Position numbers and translations under genes: made by a program. A stretch of 64,000 bases of DNA from Chryseolinea serpens (lineage in GTDB: Bacteria > Bacteroidota > Bacteroidia > Cytophagales > Cyclobacteriaceae), in assembly GCF_900129725.1 (NCBI RefSeq), contig NZ_FQWQ01000001.1, positions 930,001 to 994,000 on the forward strand, written 5' to 3'. The notes under the pieces are model-generated. The model did not search any database, was not told the DNA's origin, and worked only from the letters and a program-made list of their open reading frames with translations. Below, piece after piece: positions 54,101 through 61,639 of this stretch (positions are counted from its first letter, which is position 1; each line of letters begins with the position of its first letter).

Positions 54101-54311
54101 CCGCATTTACGGTCAGCGAGAAATCATCCGGGTAAATATTGTCGGCGTCGTCCACCACCAGGTTGGCGAGGTCGATAACGAGGGGTTGGTCTTCATCAAC
54201 CGGCACAGGGTCAGGGTTTTGACCTGTAATTACCGGAACGATTTGGCCGTAGTTGAGCCCGGTTAGGGCACAAAATAGTAGAGAAAGTAAGATTTGGCGT
54301 CGAAAACGCAT
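48177..54311 (-). CDS. Giant repeat adhesin with type B T9SS C-terminal domain
   Basis: A 2,044-residue surface protein. The signal peptide ends near residue 22 (MRFRRQILLSLLFCALTGLN). From residue about 25, fifteen cadherin-like repeats of about 92 residues each start V(N/V)DPP.ITGQ and carry ED.P, D.DN.YP..F.L.V..G.NY..SG, FNG.L.V.V.V.DG and F.L.V.V.PVNDPP; acidic D.DN and NDPP loops are typical Ca2+ sites between such domains. Five more divergent Ig/cadherin-like units follow (about 1,380-1,900). The end (about 1,955-2,044) is a CHU_C/gliding-motility-type CTD: LDIPTAFTPNGDQANETW, then VSVYNKRGTLLF and YKGTVTILR. Exported by Sec, then T9SS. PorP/SprF follows after 6 nt. Confidence 0.93.
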   Translation of the reverse strand: MRFRRQILLSLLFCALTGLNYGQIVPVITGQNPDPVPVDEDQPLVIDLANLVVDDADNIYPDDFSLTVNAGTNYSVSGTTITPDLNFSGPLPVSVEVNDGANESAPFNLNVVVNAVNDPPTITGQTPDPVPVNEDQPLSIDLTNLVVADPDNTYPTDFSLIVNAGSNYSVNGTTITPQLNFSGPLPVSVEVNDGTNESAPFNLNVVVNAVNDPPDITGQNVINTAEETPVTVQISDLTISDPDNVPADFSVIISPGSDYTASGDVVTPNLNFTGMLTVNIQVSDGVNVSTSYPLKINVTPVNDTPVITGQNPVSTLENIPFTVATTDLIISDPDDSYPAGFTTSVLPGANYLAVGNLVTPALGFSGTLIVKVQVSDGTASSNVFDLNVTVGPVNDPPVIIGQNAVSMLEDQTRTMVVTDVLILDLDDTYPGGFTLTVLPGTNYAFAGNVVTPALNFNGPLTVNVKVNDGDADSSPFGVAVTVTPVNDPPSITGQNTVTINESQARTIQFSDLLVSDVDNSYPTGFTLSVAAGANYAVAGNTITPNAGFSGTLSVNVSVSDGAAGSGTFPLQVNVVPVNDPPVISGQNVVSMAEDQSRLIQVTDVLITDPDDTYPGGFTLTVLPGTNYTASGNTITPVLNFNGTLTVNVKVNDGDADSPTFGLSVTVTPVNDAPVITGQVAVSTAEDTPKLIALANVTVSDPDNTTFTLVVEAGTSYTFSGNTITPALNFNGTLSVNVHVSDGTAVSASFPLQVTVTPVNDVPVINGQATLSTPEETAYTIPITALAVTDPDNAFPTGFTMTVGAGANYTLSGATVTPAANFTGILTINVLVNDGTANSAVFPLKITVTPVNDPPVITAQSPLTVAEDGSITLQLSQFTVTDIDNTTGFSLSVGSGSNYTVSGLTVTPATNYNGPLTVPVTVSDGTSSSAVFNASITVTPVNDAPQITGQVPLTIAEVQPIPLTLSQLTVLDPDNTYPNDFTLFVLAGANYSVSGNVVTPAPNFSGTLLVKVFVSDGTANSPFYNLQISVNATNDPPVITGQQALAVNEDNPITIVLANVTVTDPDNTTADMTLTVLAGTGYTFSGNTVTPSLNFNGTLTVKVKVNDGTVDSAPFNLQVTVNPVNDPPVINSQGTLSTNEDTPLTLVVANFNISDPDNASGFILSVGAGTNYTLSGTNQISPASNFNGVLTVPVTVSDGTSSSGTFNASVTVKPVNDPPTITGQVPLFTIEDTPLILDFSNLTVSDVDNTYPTGFTMIVTAGANYTVSAGPKITPSLDFNGVLTVNIQVSDGAATSAVFPLKITVTDDADAPTITGQNPVTIAEDATRVIAFTDLKVTDADSNYPDDFKLTVLAGTNYTAAPDNTITPAANFSGNLAVNVRVNDGTANSNVFPLQVTVTPVNDPPSFDPLNNITITEDAATQTFTIQNISAGPLEASQQLSLTVVSDNTALIPQPTFTYNGTATTATVAFKPLPDAFGVATITVKILDTGFAEHSTTFTITVNPVNDAPTLNPIAYGPILEDADLQLIPLAGISTGGGEDQVLTVTASTNKPELFEILEVVYTSPQATGTLKVKTKANANGTAQFTVRVQDDGPGTPAPNVNFVTQVFNLAITPVNDLPVFTSQPIVLTEAGKPYEYIVEVTDVEGDAITLTAPTKPSWVTFTLLGNGKARLAGTPPLTASGPVDIKLQAKDGSATLVDQAYKLVVNSRPVLKPFAVSTPEDTPYPFTIAQFAAAYSDADGNPIVEIQITQLPQRGRLTVNNAPVAQGDKISAGLLSTLKYLPQQDSTGADTLRWMASDGFLYSLADTHVAIDVKPENDPPVITFIESDTLKYELGTEVPVAFSPQFDAYDPDKDDLTGAEIGFRQENYRLLNEMLLFTNTTNIKGTFNPNSGVLSLTGKATAREYRDAIRSVKYNYINAVDIILDSRTVYVTLTDGKSFSETKDRVITLIYNFRDLDIPTAFTPNGDQANETWVISSANGTDQYQDAEVSVYNKRGTLLFRTQGFDTHWNGTYNGEVLPVDTYFYTIDLKFNKVRYKGTVTILR
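50095..54240 (-). repeat. Fifteen tandem about 276-bp repeats inside the adhesin gene
   Basis: Coding repeats for the 92-residue cadherin-like units, seen as recurring gaTCGTT(C/G)AC(G/C)GG..TC-type blocks about every 270-280 bases. The first two units (about 53,690-54,230) are nearly identical in DNA and protein; others differ more. Such arrays can change copy number by recombination and are easily collapsed in short-read assemblies. Confidence 0.85.
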
Positions 54312-54638
54312 ATTCGCAAACTGTAGACCGACAAAAATAAAGAAATTTCTGAACTGTATGCTGCCGAAACTTTAAAGGTAACTTTCTATTTTGGCCATTA
54401 CCGCACTAAAAAACAGCATTTTAGCCTTGCAGCCCTTTATTTGGAGGATTAGGCATGGGCAAGTGGCTGATAATGTAGGATATGTGCTAAATATTGGAAT
54501 TTTCCTTGCAATAAAACCTTCACAACGTTGCGTCGGAACAGCTGCCCGAACGGGCTTTGGGGATGCGGTCGCCTAGTGGTTTTCGGTGGCCTGAAATCAC
54601 GGAACACCTATAAATTCACAGAACTCTTTCCACGCGGC

Positions 54639-54668
54639 TTGCCTAATTCGCGATCTCCTCTAATTTTG
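54639..54668 (+). promoter_or_regulatory. Promoter of yebC
   Basis: TTG (54639-54641), 19 nt, TAATTTTG (54661-54668), an exact Bacteroidota consensus. The ATG is 24 nt on. The 54312-54691 gap is otherwise empty apart from a TATTTTTG box (54339-54332, minus) that may serve the adhesin gene, without a clear -33 element. Confidence 0.7.
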
Positions 54669-54691
54669 CCACACTCAAAAAACGAATAACC

Positions 54692-55399
54692 ATGGGCCGC
54701 GTATTTGAAAAACGAAAACATAAGATGTTCGCACGCTTTGACCGGATGGCCAAAGCTTTTTCGCGCATCGGTAAAGACATCGCCATCGCCGTGAAACATG
54801 GGGGGCCCTTGCCCGAGAACAATCCCAAGCTGCGGATGTGTATTCAAAACGCGCGGGGTGTGAACATGCCTAAGGACCGCGTGGATGCAGCCATCCGCCG
54901 GGCTTCTTCAAAAGAGGAAAAGGATTTTCAGGAAGTAGTATACGAGGGCTATGCACCACACGGTGTGCCCATTGTCGTGGAATGTGCCACGGATAATCCC
55001 ACCCGCACGGTGGCCAACATACGCCTCGCCTTCAGCAAGAACGGGGGCGCCATGGGCAATTCCGGATCGGTAGCCTTCATGTTCGAACGCAAAGGCGTTT
55101 TCAAGTTCGAACCCTCCAAACTCAACCTCGACGAATACGAACTCGACCTCATCGACGCCGGCGCCGAGGACATCGAGCGCGGGGATGAAGACACGATTGT
55201 CTACACCAAATTCACTGAGTTTGGCCACATGGCTAAATTCCTCGAATCCAAAGGCCTGGAAGCCAAAAGCTCTGAGCTCCAATACGTGCCCACCACCACC
55301 AAAGAACTACCCGAAGACCAACAGGACGAAGTACTCAAATGCGTGGAAGCCCTGGAAGCCGACGACGACGTGCAAAACGTCTATCACAACCTGGCCTGA
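54692..55399 (+). CDS. YebC/PmpR-family (TACO1-like) protein
   Basis: A 235-residue protein of the YebC family, associated with transcription control (PmpR) and with easing ribosome stalling (TACO1/YebC). HKMFARFDRMAKAFSRIGKDIAIAVKHGG at the N-terminus, ENNPKLRMCIQNARGVNMPK, then YEGYAPHGVPIVVECATDNP and NGGAMGNSGSVAFMF are strongly conserved. The C-terminal acidic end (LPEDQQDEVLKCVEALEADD) is complete. It has a clear promoter and is monocistronic. Which of the two roles applies here cannot be told. Confidence 0.94.
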   Translation: MGRVFEKRKHKMFARFDRMAKAFSRIGKDIAIAVKHGGPLPENNPKLRMCIQNARGVNMPKDRVDAAIRRASSKEEKDFQEVVYEGYAPHGVPIVVECATDNPTRTVANIRLAFSKNGGAMGNSGSVAFMFERKGVFKFEPSKLNLDEYELDLIDAGAEDIERGDEDTIVYTKFTEFGHMAKFLESKGLEAKSSELQYVPTTTKELPEDQQDEVLKCVEALEADDDVQNVYHNLA

Positions 55400-55419
55400 T
55401 CCAACCGGTCTACAAAATA

Positions 55420-57396
55420 CTATCGCTTTGAAATGGGCGAAGCTTTCACCGTGAGGCTATCGCCGATCATGCGGTTATTGTACTGTTGCAGAATGGCCTT
55501 CATTTTTGTTTCCAGGGAATCCTGTACGGGAAGCTTCTGATCCAGCTGGTTCGTCTTCAGCATTTTATCCGTTTTGAAATTGAAAAGTCCCACAGACTTG
55601 TTGCCGTCGTATTGTAACAGGTGATCACCCTCCACGAGCTGGTAGACGTTGTCTTTATAGTTGAACGAAAAAGGCTCTTCACTGTCGTGGAAGGCATCGC
55701 GTCCGAAGGCTACATAAGGTTGATCATAGTGCAGGTAGCCCAACACCGTGGGCATGATGTCGATCTGTTGAACGATATGCTGTTGGTCATAGCCGGCCAG
55801 CGAGTTGTCGGGTTTGAAAAAGATGACGGGGATCTTGTAGAAGCCCAGGTCGGTGCGGCCGTCGGGAAATTCGATTTCGGATGAGGTGTGATCGGCGGTG
55901 ATGACAAAGAGGGTGTTCTTGTACCACGGCATGGCCGACGCCTTCCGGAAGAATTTCTTCAACGCAAAGTCGGTGTACTGGATGCATTTGTGGATCACCA
56001 TCGGCCCGCCCTTGAAAACACCTTCGTATTCCTCCGGGACCTTGAACGGGTGATGCGACGACACGGTGAACAAAGACGACATGAACGGCTGTTGGAACTC
56101 ATTCATCTTGTCGGCATAGAACTCCAGGAATTTGTCGTCCCAGATGCCCCAGATGCCGTCGTAATCGGCGTCGTTGTTGTATTCGGTCTTTCCATAATAT
56201 TCTTCCACACCGGCGATGTTCATGAAGGCCTGAAAGCCCATGGATCCATTGGGCGCCCCGTGAAAGAAGGCGGTGTGATATTGCTTCTCCTTTAGCAGCG
56301 ACGCCAGGCTGTTGATCCGGTTCCCCGAATAGGGCGAAAGAAAATACGGCACGCCCAGCGAAGGTATGCTGGCCACCACCGACGGCAACCCGTCGATGGA
56401 CTTGCGGCCGTTGGCAAAGGAATATTCGTAGGTGCGGCTGTGTTGGATAAGCGAGTCGAGGAACGGAGTGTACCCCCCATGCCCCCCTTCCTTATCTTTG
56501 TTGAAGAAGCCGAAGAATTCCTTGGAGAAACTTTCCAGGATGATCACCACCACGTTGTCGGGACGAAAGGCTGCAGTGTCGTGCGGGTGATGTACGGGTG
56601 TGTAGAGGTCTGCTAATTCATGATCCGAAAAATAGTGCAGGGGCACGAGCTTGGTTTTGCCCAGCGTTCGCAGGAGTGCAAACGGCGTGTTGAGTACGAT
56701 GCTGATGTCGCGGGGGTCTTTCACATATTCACCCGCATTGCTCAGCGTGATGGGGCGCGTGCTTTCACCAAAACCGCCGCGAATGCCGCCGACCACACCC
56801 AAAGCGATCAAGGGTATGGCGAGGCCGCCCAGCGTATAATAAGCGACCCGGTTCTTCAGTTGAGGGCCGGTGATCTTCACGGTGTTATAGAGGCACACCA
56901 TCACCGCCAGCAACGCCACCAGGAACAGCGTGGCGTACCAATAGTCGATAACAAAGCGCATCCACAATCCGGCGAGGTTGGTCTCGTTGTCGAATTGGCG
57001 AAACACATCGGCGGTGGTGCGGCGCAAGGTGAAGCGGTAGTAGATGAAGTCGGCTACGTTCATGGCCAGGGCCACGCCATTGGTGACGAAGAAGATGTAT
57101 TTCAGGGTCTGCTGATAATAGCGGTTGAAACGCCAATCGACCGGGAGGATCATGAGCAGGATGAACAGGAGGTTGAGATAGAGCGCCGTGACCAGGTCAA
57201 AACGCAGGCCGCCCGCCATGAGCCGCACGAAATTCGCGATGGTCATGTCGGGAAAGAAATTTATATTGAATAAGTAAAAGAACACCCGGCAAACGCTGAG
57301 CAGGAACATGACCAATAACAGGCGAAGGGCTAGCGCGGTGTACAGGTTGGTCCGCCAGCGATAGCCGGCAAAGAAATTCTGGGCGGGTATTTTCAT
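55420..57396 (-). CDS. LTA-synthase-like membrane sulfatase-fold phosphotransferase
   Basis: A 658-residue protein with five N-terminal membrane helices (about 20-205) and a periplasmic alkaline-phosphatase/sulfatase-fold domain (about 280-600). VVVIILESFSKEFFGFFNK contains the metal-ligand Glu288. The position of the LtaS nucleophile Thr is in ANGRKSIDGLPSVVAS, where Ser333 would serve. FVITADHTSSE contains the metal Asp/His pair, and SSHHPFKVPEEYEG a further His site. LtaS makes lipoteichoic acid in Gram-positives; in Gram-negatives the fold transfers phosphoglycerol or phosphoethanolamine to glycans or lipids. Convergent with yebC. Substrate unknown. Confidence 0.85.
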   Translation of the reverse strand: MKIPAQNFFAGYRWRTNLYTALALRLLLVMFLLSVCRVFFYLFNINFFPDMTIANFVRLMAGGLRFDLVTALYLNLLFILLMILPVDWRFNRYYQQTLKYIFFVTNGVALAMNVADFIYYRFTLRRTTADVFRQFDNETNLAGLWMRFVIDYWYATLFLVALLAVMVCLYNTVKITGPQLKNRVAYYTLGGLAIPLIALGVVGGIRGGFGESTRPITLSNAGEYVKDPRDISIVLNTPFALLRTLGKTKLVPLHYFSDHELADLYTPVHHPHDTAAFRPDNVVVIILESFSKEFFGFFNKDKEGGHGGYTPFLDSLIQHSRTYEYSFANGRKSIDGLPSVVASIPSLGVPYFLSPYSGNRINSLASLLKEKQYHTAFFHGAPNGSMGFQAFMNIAGVEEYYGKTEYNNDADYDGIWGIWDDKFLEFYADKMNEFQQPFMSSLFTVSSHHPFKVPEEYEGVFKGGPMVIHKCIQYTDFALKKFFRKASAMPWYKNTLFVITADHTSSEIEFPDGRTDLGFYKIPVIFFKPDNSLAGYDQQHIVQQIDIMPTVLGYLHYDQPYVAFGRDAFHDSEEPFSFNYKDNVYQLVEGDHLLQYDGNKSVGLFNFKTDKMLKTNQLDQKLPVQDSLETKMKAILQQYNNRMIGDSLTVKASPISKR

Positions 57397-57556
57397 GCAG
57401 TCTCGTCAGGCAAAATAACAGTTGCGAAGTAATGCAAAATTTAAAGAATTTTAACGCCGAATTAACAGCTCAAAAAACCAATGAACGGCTGGATTAGCCG
57501 CAATTAAAGCCTAAATGCTTACTTTAAGGACATTTTTTAATCACCAGCGGCCCATA

Positions 57557-58444
57557 ATGAGCAAGTTTTGTATCGTTAGTCTATTGGTTTTCAGCAGTCT
57601 GTCCGTGTGGGCGCAACAATACTCCATGTCCCTGGGTGTTTTCACCGGCACTTCCGTCGCCTTTAGCAACGACCAGGGTATCAACAACGATCCGCGATAC
57701 AAAGGCCGCTACGAATTAAAGTTCGCTCCCATCGGCGTCAATTTCGGAATGGACTATGAACGCTTCGGCTTTATGGTGAGCCCGGGGCTGATCAACATCG
57801 GGCAAAATTATTATGTTATCAACACCGTAGGCGGGCAGGATGGTCTTCGCAAGATCAACCTGAAGTATCTGAACATTCCCGCGACGATCAAAGTGCACAT
57901 GCTCAATTTGTCGTTCTTCAAGTTCAGCGCGGTGGCCTCGATCAGTGCATCGTATCTGCTGGATGGAAAAGATGAGGTTTCCCACAGCGCCACCAAACTC
58001 ACCTTCTCGCCCAACGTGTACCCTATCCTACCCCCGGACTATGAAGTGCAGTATGACGGCGTGAAAGTGCCGGCGGTGGACAACTATGTGATCAATTCCA
58101 AACAGGACTACCGCCCCATGCAGGTCTTTGTTGCCGCAGGGTTCCGCTCCGACTGGGATGTGTCGGATCACTGGCGGGTGTCGTTTGATTTCCGGGTGAA
58201 CTATGGGTTATTTGATCCGCGGACCGATGCTTACCTTGCTAAGCTTAACACCAACTCTACCCTATACGATCTGCCAGGCGCCCGACGCGATATGTTTGCG
58301 CAGCTGACGTTTGGGATTTCGAGGTATCTTGATTTTGAGAAGGGTGATGTGGAGCGGGCTAAGAGTTTGAAGGGGAACCACAAGATGTATAAACCTAAGA
58401 AGTATCCGGGGCAGAAGATCAGGAGTTCAAGGCCGAAGGGGTAG
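57557..58444 (+). CDS. Outer-membrane beta-barrel protein with basic C-terminal tail
   Basis: A 295-residue protein; ATG 57557 is chosen because the signal peptide begins there (MSKFCIVSLLVFSSLSVWAQ). Strand-rich mature part (YSMSLGVFTGTSVAFSNDQG, ELKFAPIGVNFGMDYERFGF, FFKFSAVASISASYLL, RVSFDFRVNYGLFDPRTD) as in OmpA-type or PorT-like barrels. Unusually, about 35 lysine/arginine-rich residues (DVERAKSLKGNHKMYKPKKY onward) follow the last strand (FGISRYLDF) and would reach into the periplasm, perhaps to peptidoglycan. Divergent from the sulfatase-fold gene. Confidence 0.75.
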   Translation: MSKFCIVSLLVFSSLSVWAQQYSMSLGVFTGTSVAFSNDQGINNDPRYKGRYELKFAPIGVNFGMDYERFGFMVSPGLINIGQNYYVINTVGGQDGLRKINLKYLNIPATIKVHMLNLSFFKFSAVASISASYLLDGKDEVSHSATKLTFSPNVYPILPPDYEVQYDGVKVPAVDNYVINSKQDYRPMQVFVAAGFRSDWDVSDHWRVSFDFRVNYGLFDPRTDAYLAKLNTNSTLYDLPGARRDMFAQLTFGISRYLDFEKGDVERAKSLKGNHKMYKPKKYPGQKIRSSRPKG

Positions 58445-58579
58445 TTTCGTTGCCAGGCGGATGATTTCATTCAGCACATCCATTCTGTTTCGATTCCACA
58501 AAAATTGGCAACTTTCCCACCAAGCTCATGCGCTTCACAAATTCTTCGTAAGGTGGGCATTCAAATTCCTCTATTGCAG

Positions 58580-60340
58580 TCATTCGTAGTTCCAAGGACT
58601 CTCCTCAATGTAGTTTAACCTGCTTTCGAGTAAATCTTTTTCCGCAATCTCATTTTTTATTTCTTTTATTAGCGAATCGTATAGGGGAGAATAGTGCCTT
58701 CTAAGGGATCTATATATTGTCGCTAGATTTTCCATCCTGACACCATTTTCTTTCTTTGAAAGCTCTTTCAAAACGGCAAGACATTCCTGGTCCTTGTAGC
58801 TTGCCAGTGCACGAACATAATATTCATCAATCCAAATATCGCCTTGCATTTCACGCGACGCACAGGCGATTAAATCTTGTTTGAAAGCTTTGTCGGGGAA
58901 ATTCTCAATGGCTTTGAAAAAGACCTTATAGCCGCCATAGTGAACATTAAAGCGATCAAGCTCAAATCCAGTTCTTATAAATTCAATGTCCTCCGGTTTG
59001 CAATAGGCGGACAATGCGATAAGTCCGAATTTATCTTTAAGACCATTGCGTACCATTGACTTGATCAACGAATAGTCTTCTAACACTGGCTTATGAAAAA
59101 TTAAGATCTCTTCCAGTACATTCAAATGCGTGTACTTGGTCAAAATCAATTTTTTAAGAGTATCCTTTTGAGCGTTGTTGAATTCCTTGATCGTGTACTC
59201 CAACATCAGGTCGGCGGGACAAACCTCGTATCCAAAATCGCTCGTCATCTGCATCATCCTGGTAGTGTCTTTTAAATTATCGACAACAACCTGAAACAGA
59301 CCGCCCGCTTTGCGATAGGCGAGCGCTCCCAAAGCATACGTTCGAATGTAAGGATGATTCGATTTCAGCAACGATCTAAGGTCCTCTATCCTGGCCGTAT
59401 CTCTTAAGAAAAGATATGGCATAGGCTCTTTGTCCAATTGCCATAGTTGAGGTGAAGTTGACGGTCTCTTTCCTTTGCTGTCTTGAAGCGCCCGGTAAGT
59501 TCTCCCTTTGAAGACTACCATATCGTCTTGATAGAACGCCATCGCCTCGTCCCAGAGCGGAAAAGTCGACCCATAGCCGGAATCTTCATCATAAAGAACA
59601 ATGCCATTATCAAATGCTTGCTGACCCTTTATCTCTGCGAGTCTTACGGAAAGGATAGAGTCATAGCTTCGCTGGGCATAACATTGCTGCGAACCCATAG
59701 TAACGAACATGATTATCACGTTTGTTAGTCTCATTATCAAAATATTTACCGGTCTGGAGTTACAAAGGTCTTTATTGTCTTCCCTTCTATTCTTATTTGT
59801 TTCAGTTCTCCATTGCACAATCGTGTAAACAAGTCCGCCAATAAGTCCGTTCAGCCCGCCCAAATAGCTAAAATTGTGCATGGAGCCAACTTGGATGAAG
59901 CTTGCAAAATCTACCAAGTTGTCGGGTAGGTACCAATTTGCAAATTCTGCCCTTGGCTTGCTCGCCAGGTAAATATGCCCATAGGCGAGTCCGATAAGCC
60001 CGGTGGCAAAGGCAATTAGAACGGTAATAAGAAACGCTTTGAGCGTCACCTTAAGCATTGTCCGCCAGTCTCTGTGGATTAGTCCAACAAGTCCGAGGAC
60101 TGCTCCAATCGGTATCCCCATCCACCAGGTTGCCCGCAGTCCCACTGCCGCGACTTCTATTCTTGGATTTGGAAAGATCGCCTCGCTCCCCAGGTCCATG
60201 AGACCAAATTGGTAAAACTTGAATTTTGTATAGTATTCCGGGGAAATCGTGTAGGTCAATTGGTCGTGAAGTATTCCATAGAGCCCGGCGAGTAAACACG
60301 AAATGGCAACTAAGATTATCAGTGTCAGGAGTTTGTTCAT
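58580..60340 (-). CDS. Membrane domain fused to a secreted HEAT-like protein
   Basis: A 586-residue reading frame that looks like two proteins. Residues 1-180 contain about four membrane helices (LLTLIILVAISCLLAGLYGI, WWMGIPIGAVLGLVGLI, VTLKAFLITVLIAFATGLIG, GGLNGLIGGLVYTIVQW). After a polar linker (TETNKNRREDNKDLCNSRPV), residues 204-225 read as a complete signal peptide (MRLTNVIIMFVTMGSQQCYA). The rest (225-586) is alpha-helical with repeat-like LRSLLKSNHPYIRTYALGAL and DKFGLIALSAYCK units resembling HEAT repeats. A lost stop codon could have joined two genes, or ATG 59731 could be an independent internal start. Function unknown. Confidence 0.7.
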   Translation of the reverse strand: MNKLLTLIILVAISCLLAGLYGILHDQLTYTISPEYYTKFKFYQFGLMDLGSEAIFPNPRIEVAAVGLRATWWMGIPIGAVLGLVGLIHRDWRTMLKVTLKAFLITVLIAFATGLIGLAYGHIYLASKPRAEFANWYLPDNLVDFASFIQVGSMHNFSYLGGLNGLIGGLVYTIVQWRTETNKNRREDNKDLCNSRPVNILIMRLTNVIIMFVTMGSQQCYAQRSYDSILSVRLAEIKGQQAFDNGIVLYDEDSGYGSTFPLWDEAMAFYQDDMVVFKGRTYRALQDSKGKRPSTSPQLWQLDKEPMPYLFLRDTARIEDLRSLLKSNHPYIRTYALGALAYRKAGGLFQVVVDNLKDTTRMMQMTSDFGYEVCPADLMLEYTIKEFNNAQKDTLKKLILTKYTHLNVLEEILIFHKPVLEDYSLIKSMVRNGLKDKFGLIALSAYCKPEDIEFIRTGFELDRFNVHYGGYKVFFKAIENFPDKAFKQDLIACASREMQGDIWIDEYYVRALASYKDQECLAVLKELSKKENGVRMENLATIYRSLRRHYSPLYDSLIKEIKNEIAEKDLLESRLNYIEESPWNYE

Positions 60341-60361
60341 ATCAATCGTCGCCCGTATGGA

Positions 60362-61579
60362 CTACTTCACGCCGCCAAGATCCTTCTTCAAATTCTCAAT
60401 ATTACTTACCGAATCCTCGTTTTCTGGAAATATTTTCACAGACTTCTCGTAATATCCCAGGGCTTTCTTCTTATCTCCCCTACTTTTCCAGTACTGTCCC
60501 ATATTCGCGAACGCACTAGAGCTGTTCGGGTAGTTGTCCAAATTCATTTGAAAGAACCCTTGCGCCACGTCATATTTTCCAAGCGACAGATATATGCTGC
60601 CCAAAAATTGGGTTATCCTTTCAGGCGGCAAAAACGTAACGCCCAACTCTTGGGATAGTTGCTGGTATTGTGATTTTACCTGGTCAGCCGTGGAGATCGT
60701 GCTATAGTCGGCCCTGTATTTCTCGAAAATAAATCTAAGGGCATCGTACTCGCTAATGAGCGCAACCGATGAGTGGTCATCGTCGGGGTAGAATTTATAC
60801 TTCCATCGCAAGCCTGATTTATTTCGTGTCTCAAGAAACGTCGCGAATTCCTTTATGGCTTCAAAATGAGGGTTACTCGAATCCCAGCTCCTAAGTGAAT
60901 TCGCCTGCGCCAGGTACAAAGACCTTCCCTTCAAATTTGCGGTATTAAAATAGTCACGTCTCTGTTTAAGCAACAATTGGTTGTCCCACCACAAACTCGG
61001 GTCGATCGCTACATAGGCATTAAAAGCCTGCGGTATGGTGCAAAGGGCGTGAAGGACCGCAAGTCCACCGAAAGAGTGACCTATTAAGATCCGGTAAGGA
61101 AAAGTTCTAAAGGTCGATTCAATTTTTGGGGCAAGTTCGCTGGTTATAAATTTCAAAAAGTTATCCGTGCCGCCACTCGGCTGAAAAAAATCATAGTCTT
61201 TACCGTCCACTCCCTTTGTTGAATGCGTTGGATTGAGCTCCCTAACGCGATTTGTATTCGGTATGGCCACTATGATCATTTCAGGTACCACAAATGTCTG
61301 GTTTATCCCGGAACCTAAAATTTGAATGAGTCCACTCAAGGAATGGAAATTCAAGTCGCCGTCCAGGACATACAACACTGGAAATTGCTGCGCTTGAAAA
61401 TATTTATCCGAATAGTTGGGCGGCAGGTATATCCATACGTCCCGGGTCTCATTCAAGACCTCGGAATGTATTGACATCTTTTGCCCGATTTTTAAAATTG
61501 GCTCATTGTCCTGGCAAAACGATACCAATGGGTACAAAGCAAGAAATAAGAGGAATGCCGTTTTAGAGTGCTTCATCAT
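60362..61579 (-). CDS. Secreted esterase (alpha/beta-hydrolase, esterase D/IroE-like) with TPR tail
   Basis: A 405-residue protein; ATG ATG at 61579/61576. Signal peptide (MMKHSKTAFLLFLALYPLVS, FCQ). The alpha/beta-hydrolase domain (about 30-290) shows VWIYLPPNYSDKYFQAQQFP, VLYVLDGD and the nucleophile elbow RILIGHSFGGLAV with Ser169; a DDDHSSVALISEY segment near residue 260 supplies the His. This is the putative-esterase family that includes enterochelin/ferri-siderophore esterases. The C-terminus (about 300-405) has two TPR units (FLGSIYLSLGKYDVAQGFF and MGQYWKSRGDKKKALGYYEK). Catalytic residues look intact; the substrate is unknown. It begins the unit that runs into the 60340 gene (21 nt gap). 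Confidence 0.85.
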   Translation of the reverse strand: MMKHSKTAFLLFLALYPLVSFCQDNEPILKIGQKMSIHSEVLNETRDVWIYLPPNYSDKYFQAQQFPVLYVLDGDLNFHSLSGLIQILGSGINQTFVVPEMIIVAIPNTNRVRELNPTHSTKGVDGKDYDFFQPSGGTDNFLKFITSELAPKIESTFRTFPYRILIGHSFGGLAVLHALCTIPQAFNAYVAIDPSLWWDNQLLLKQRRDYFNTANLKGRSLYLAQANSLRSWDSSNPHFEAIKEFATFLETRNKSGLRWKYKFYPDDDHSSVALISEYDALRFIFEKYRADYSTISTADQVKSQYQQLSQELGVTFLPPERITQFLGSIYLSLGKYDVAQGFFQMNLDNYPNSSSAFANMGQYWKSRGDKKKALGYYEKSVKIFPENEDSVSNIENLKKDLGGVK

Positions 61580-61639
61580 AGTGTGTCATTAGTACAATCC
61601 TAACGCTTAAATAGAATGGTGAATGCCAAGCTACCGCGA

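Noticed and set aside
50095-54240. CRISPR-like array
   Set aside because: The repeats are coding, about 276 bp long and in frame with the adhesin; there are no short spacers and no cas genes.
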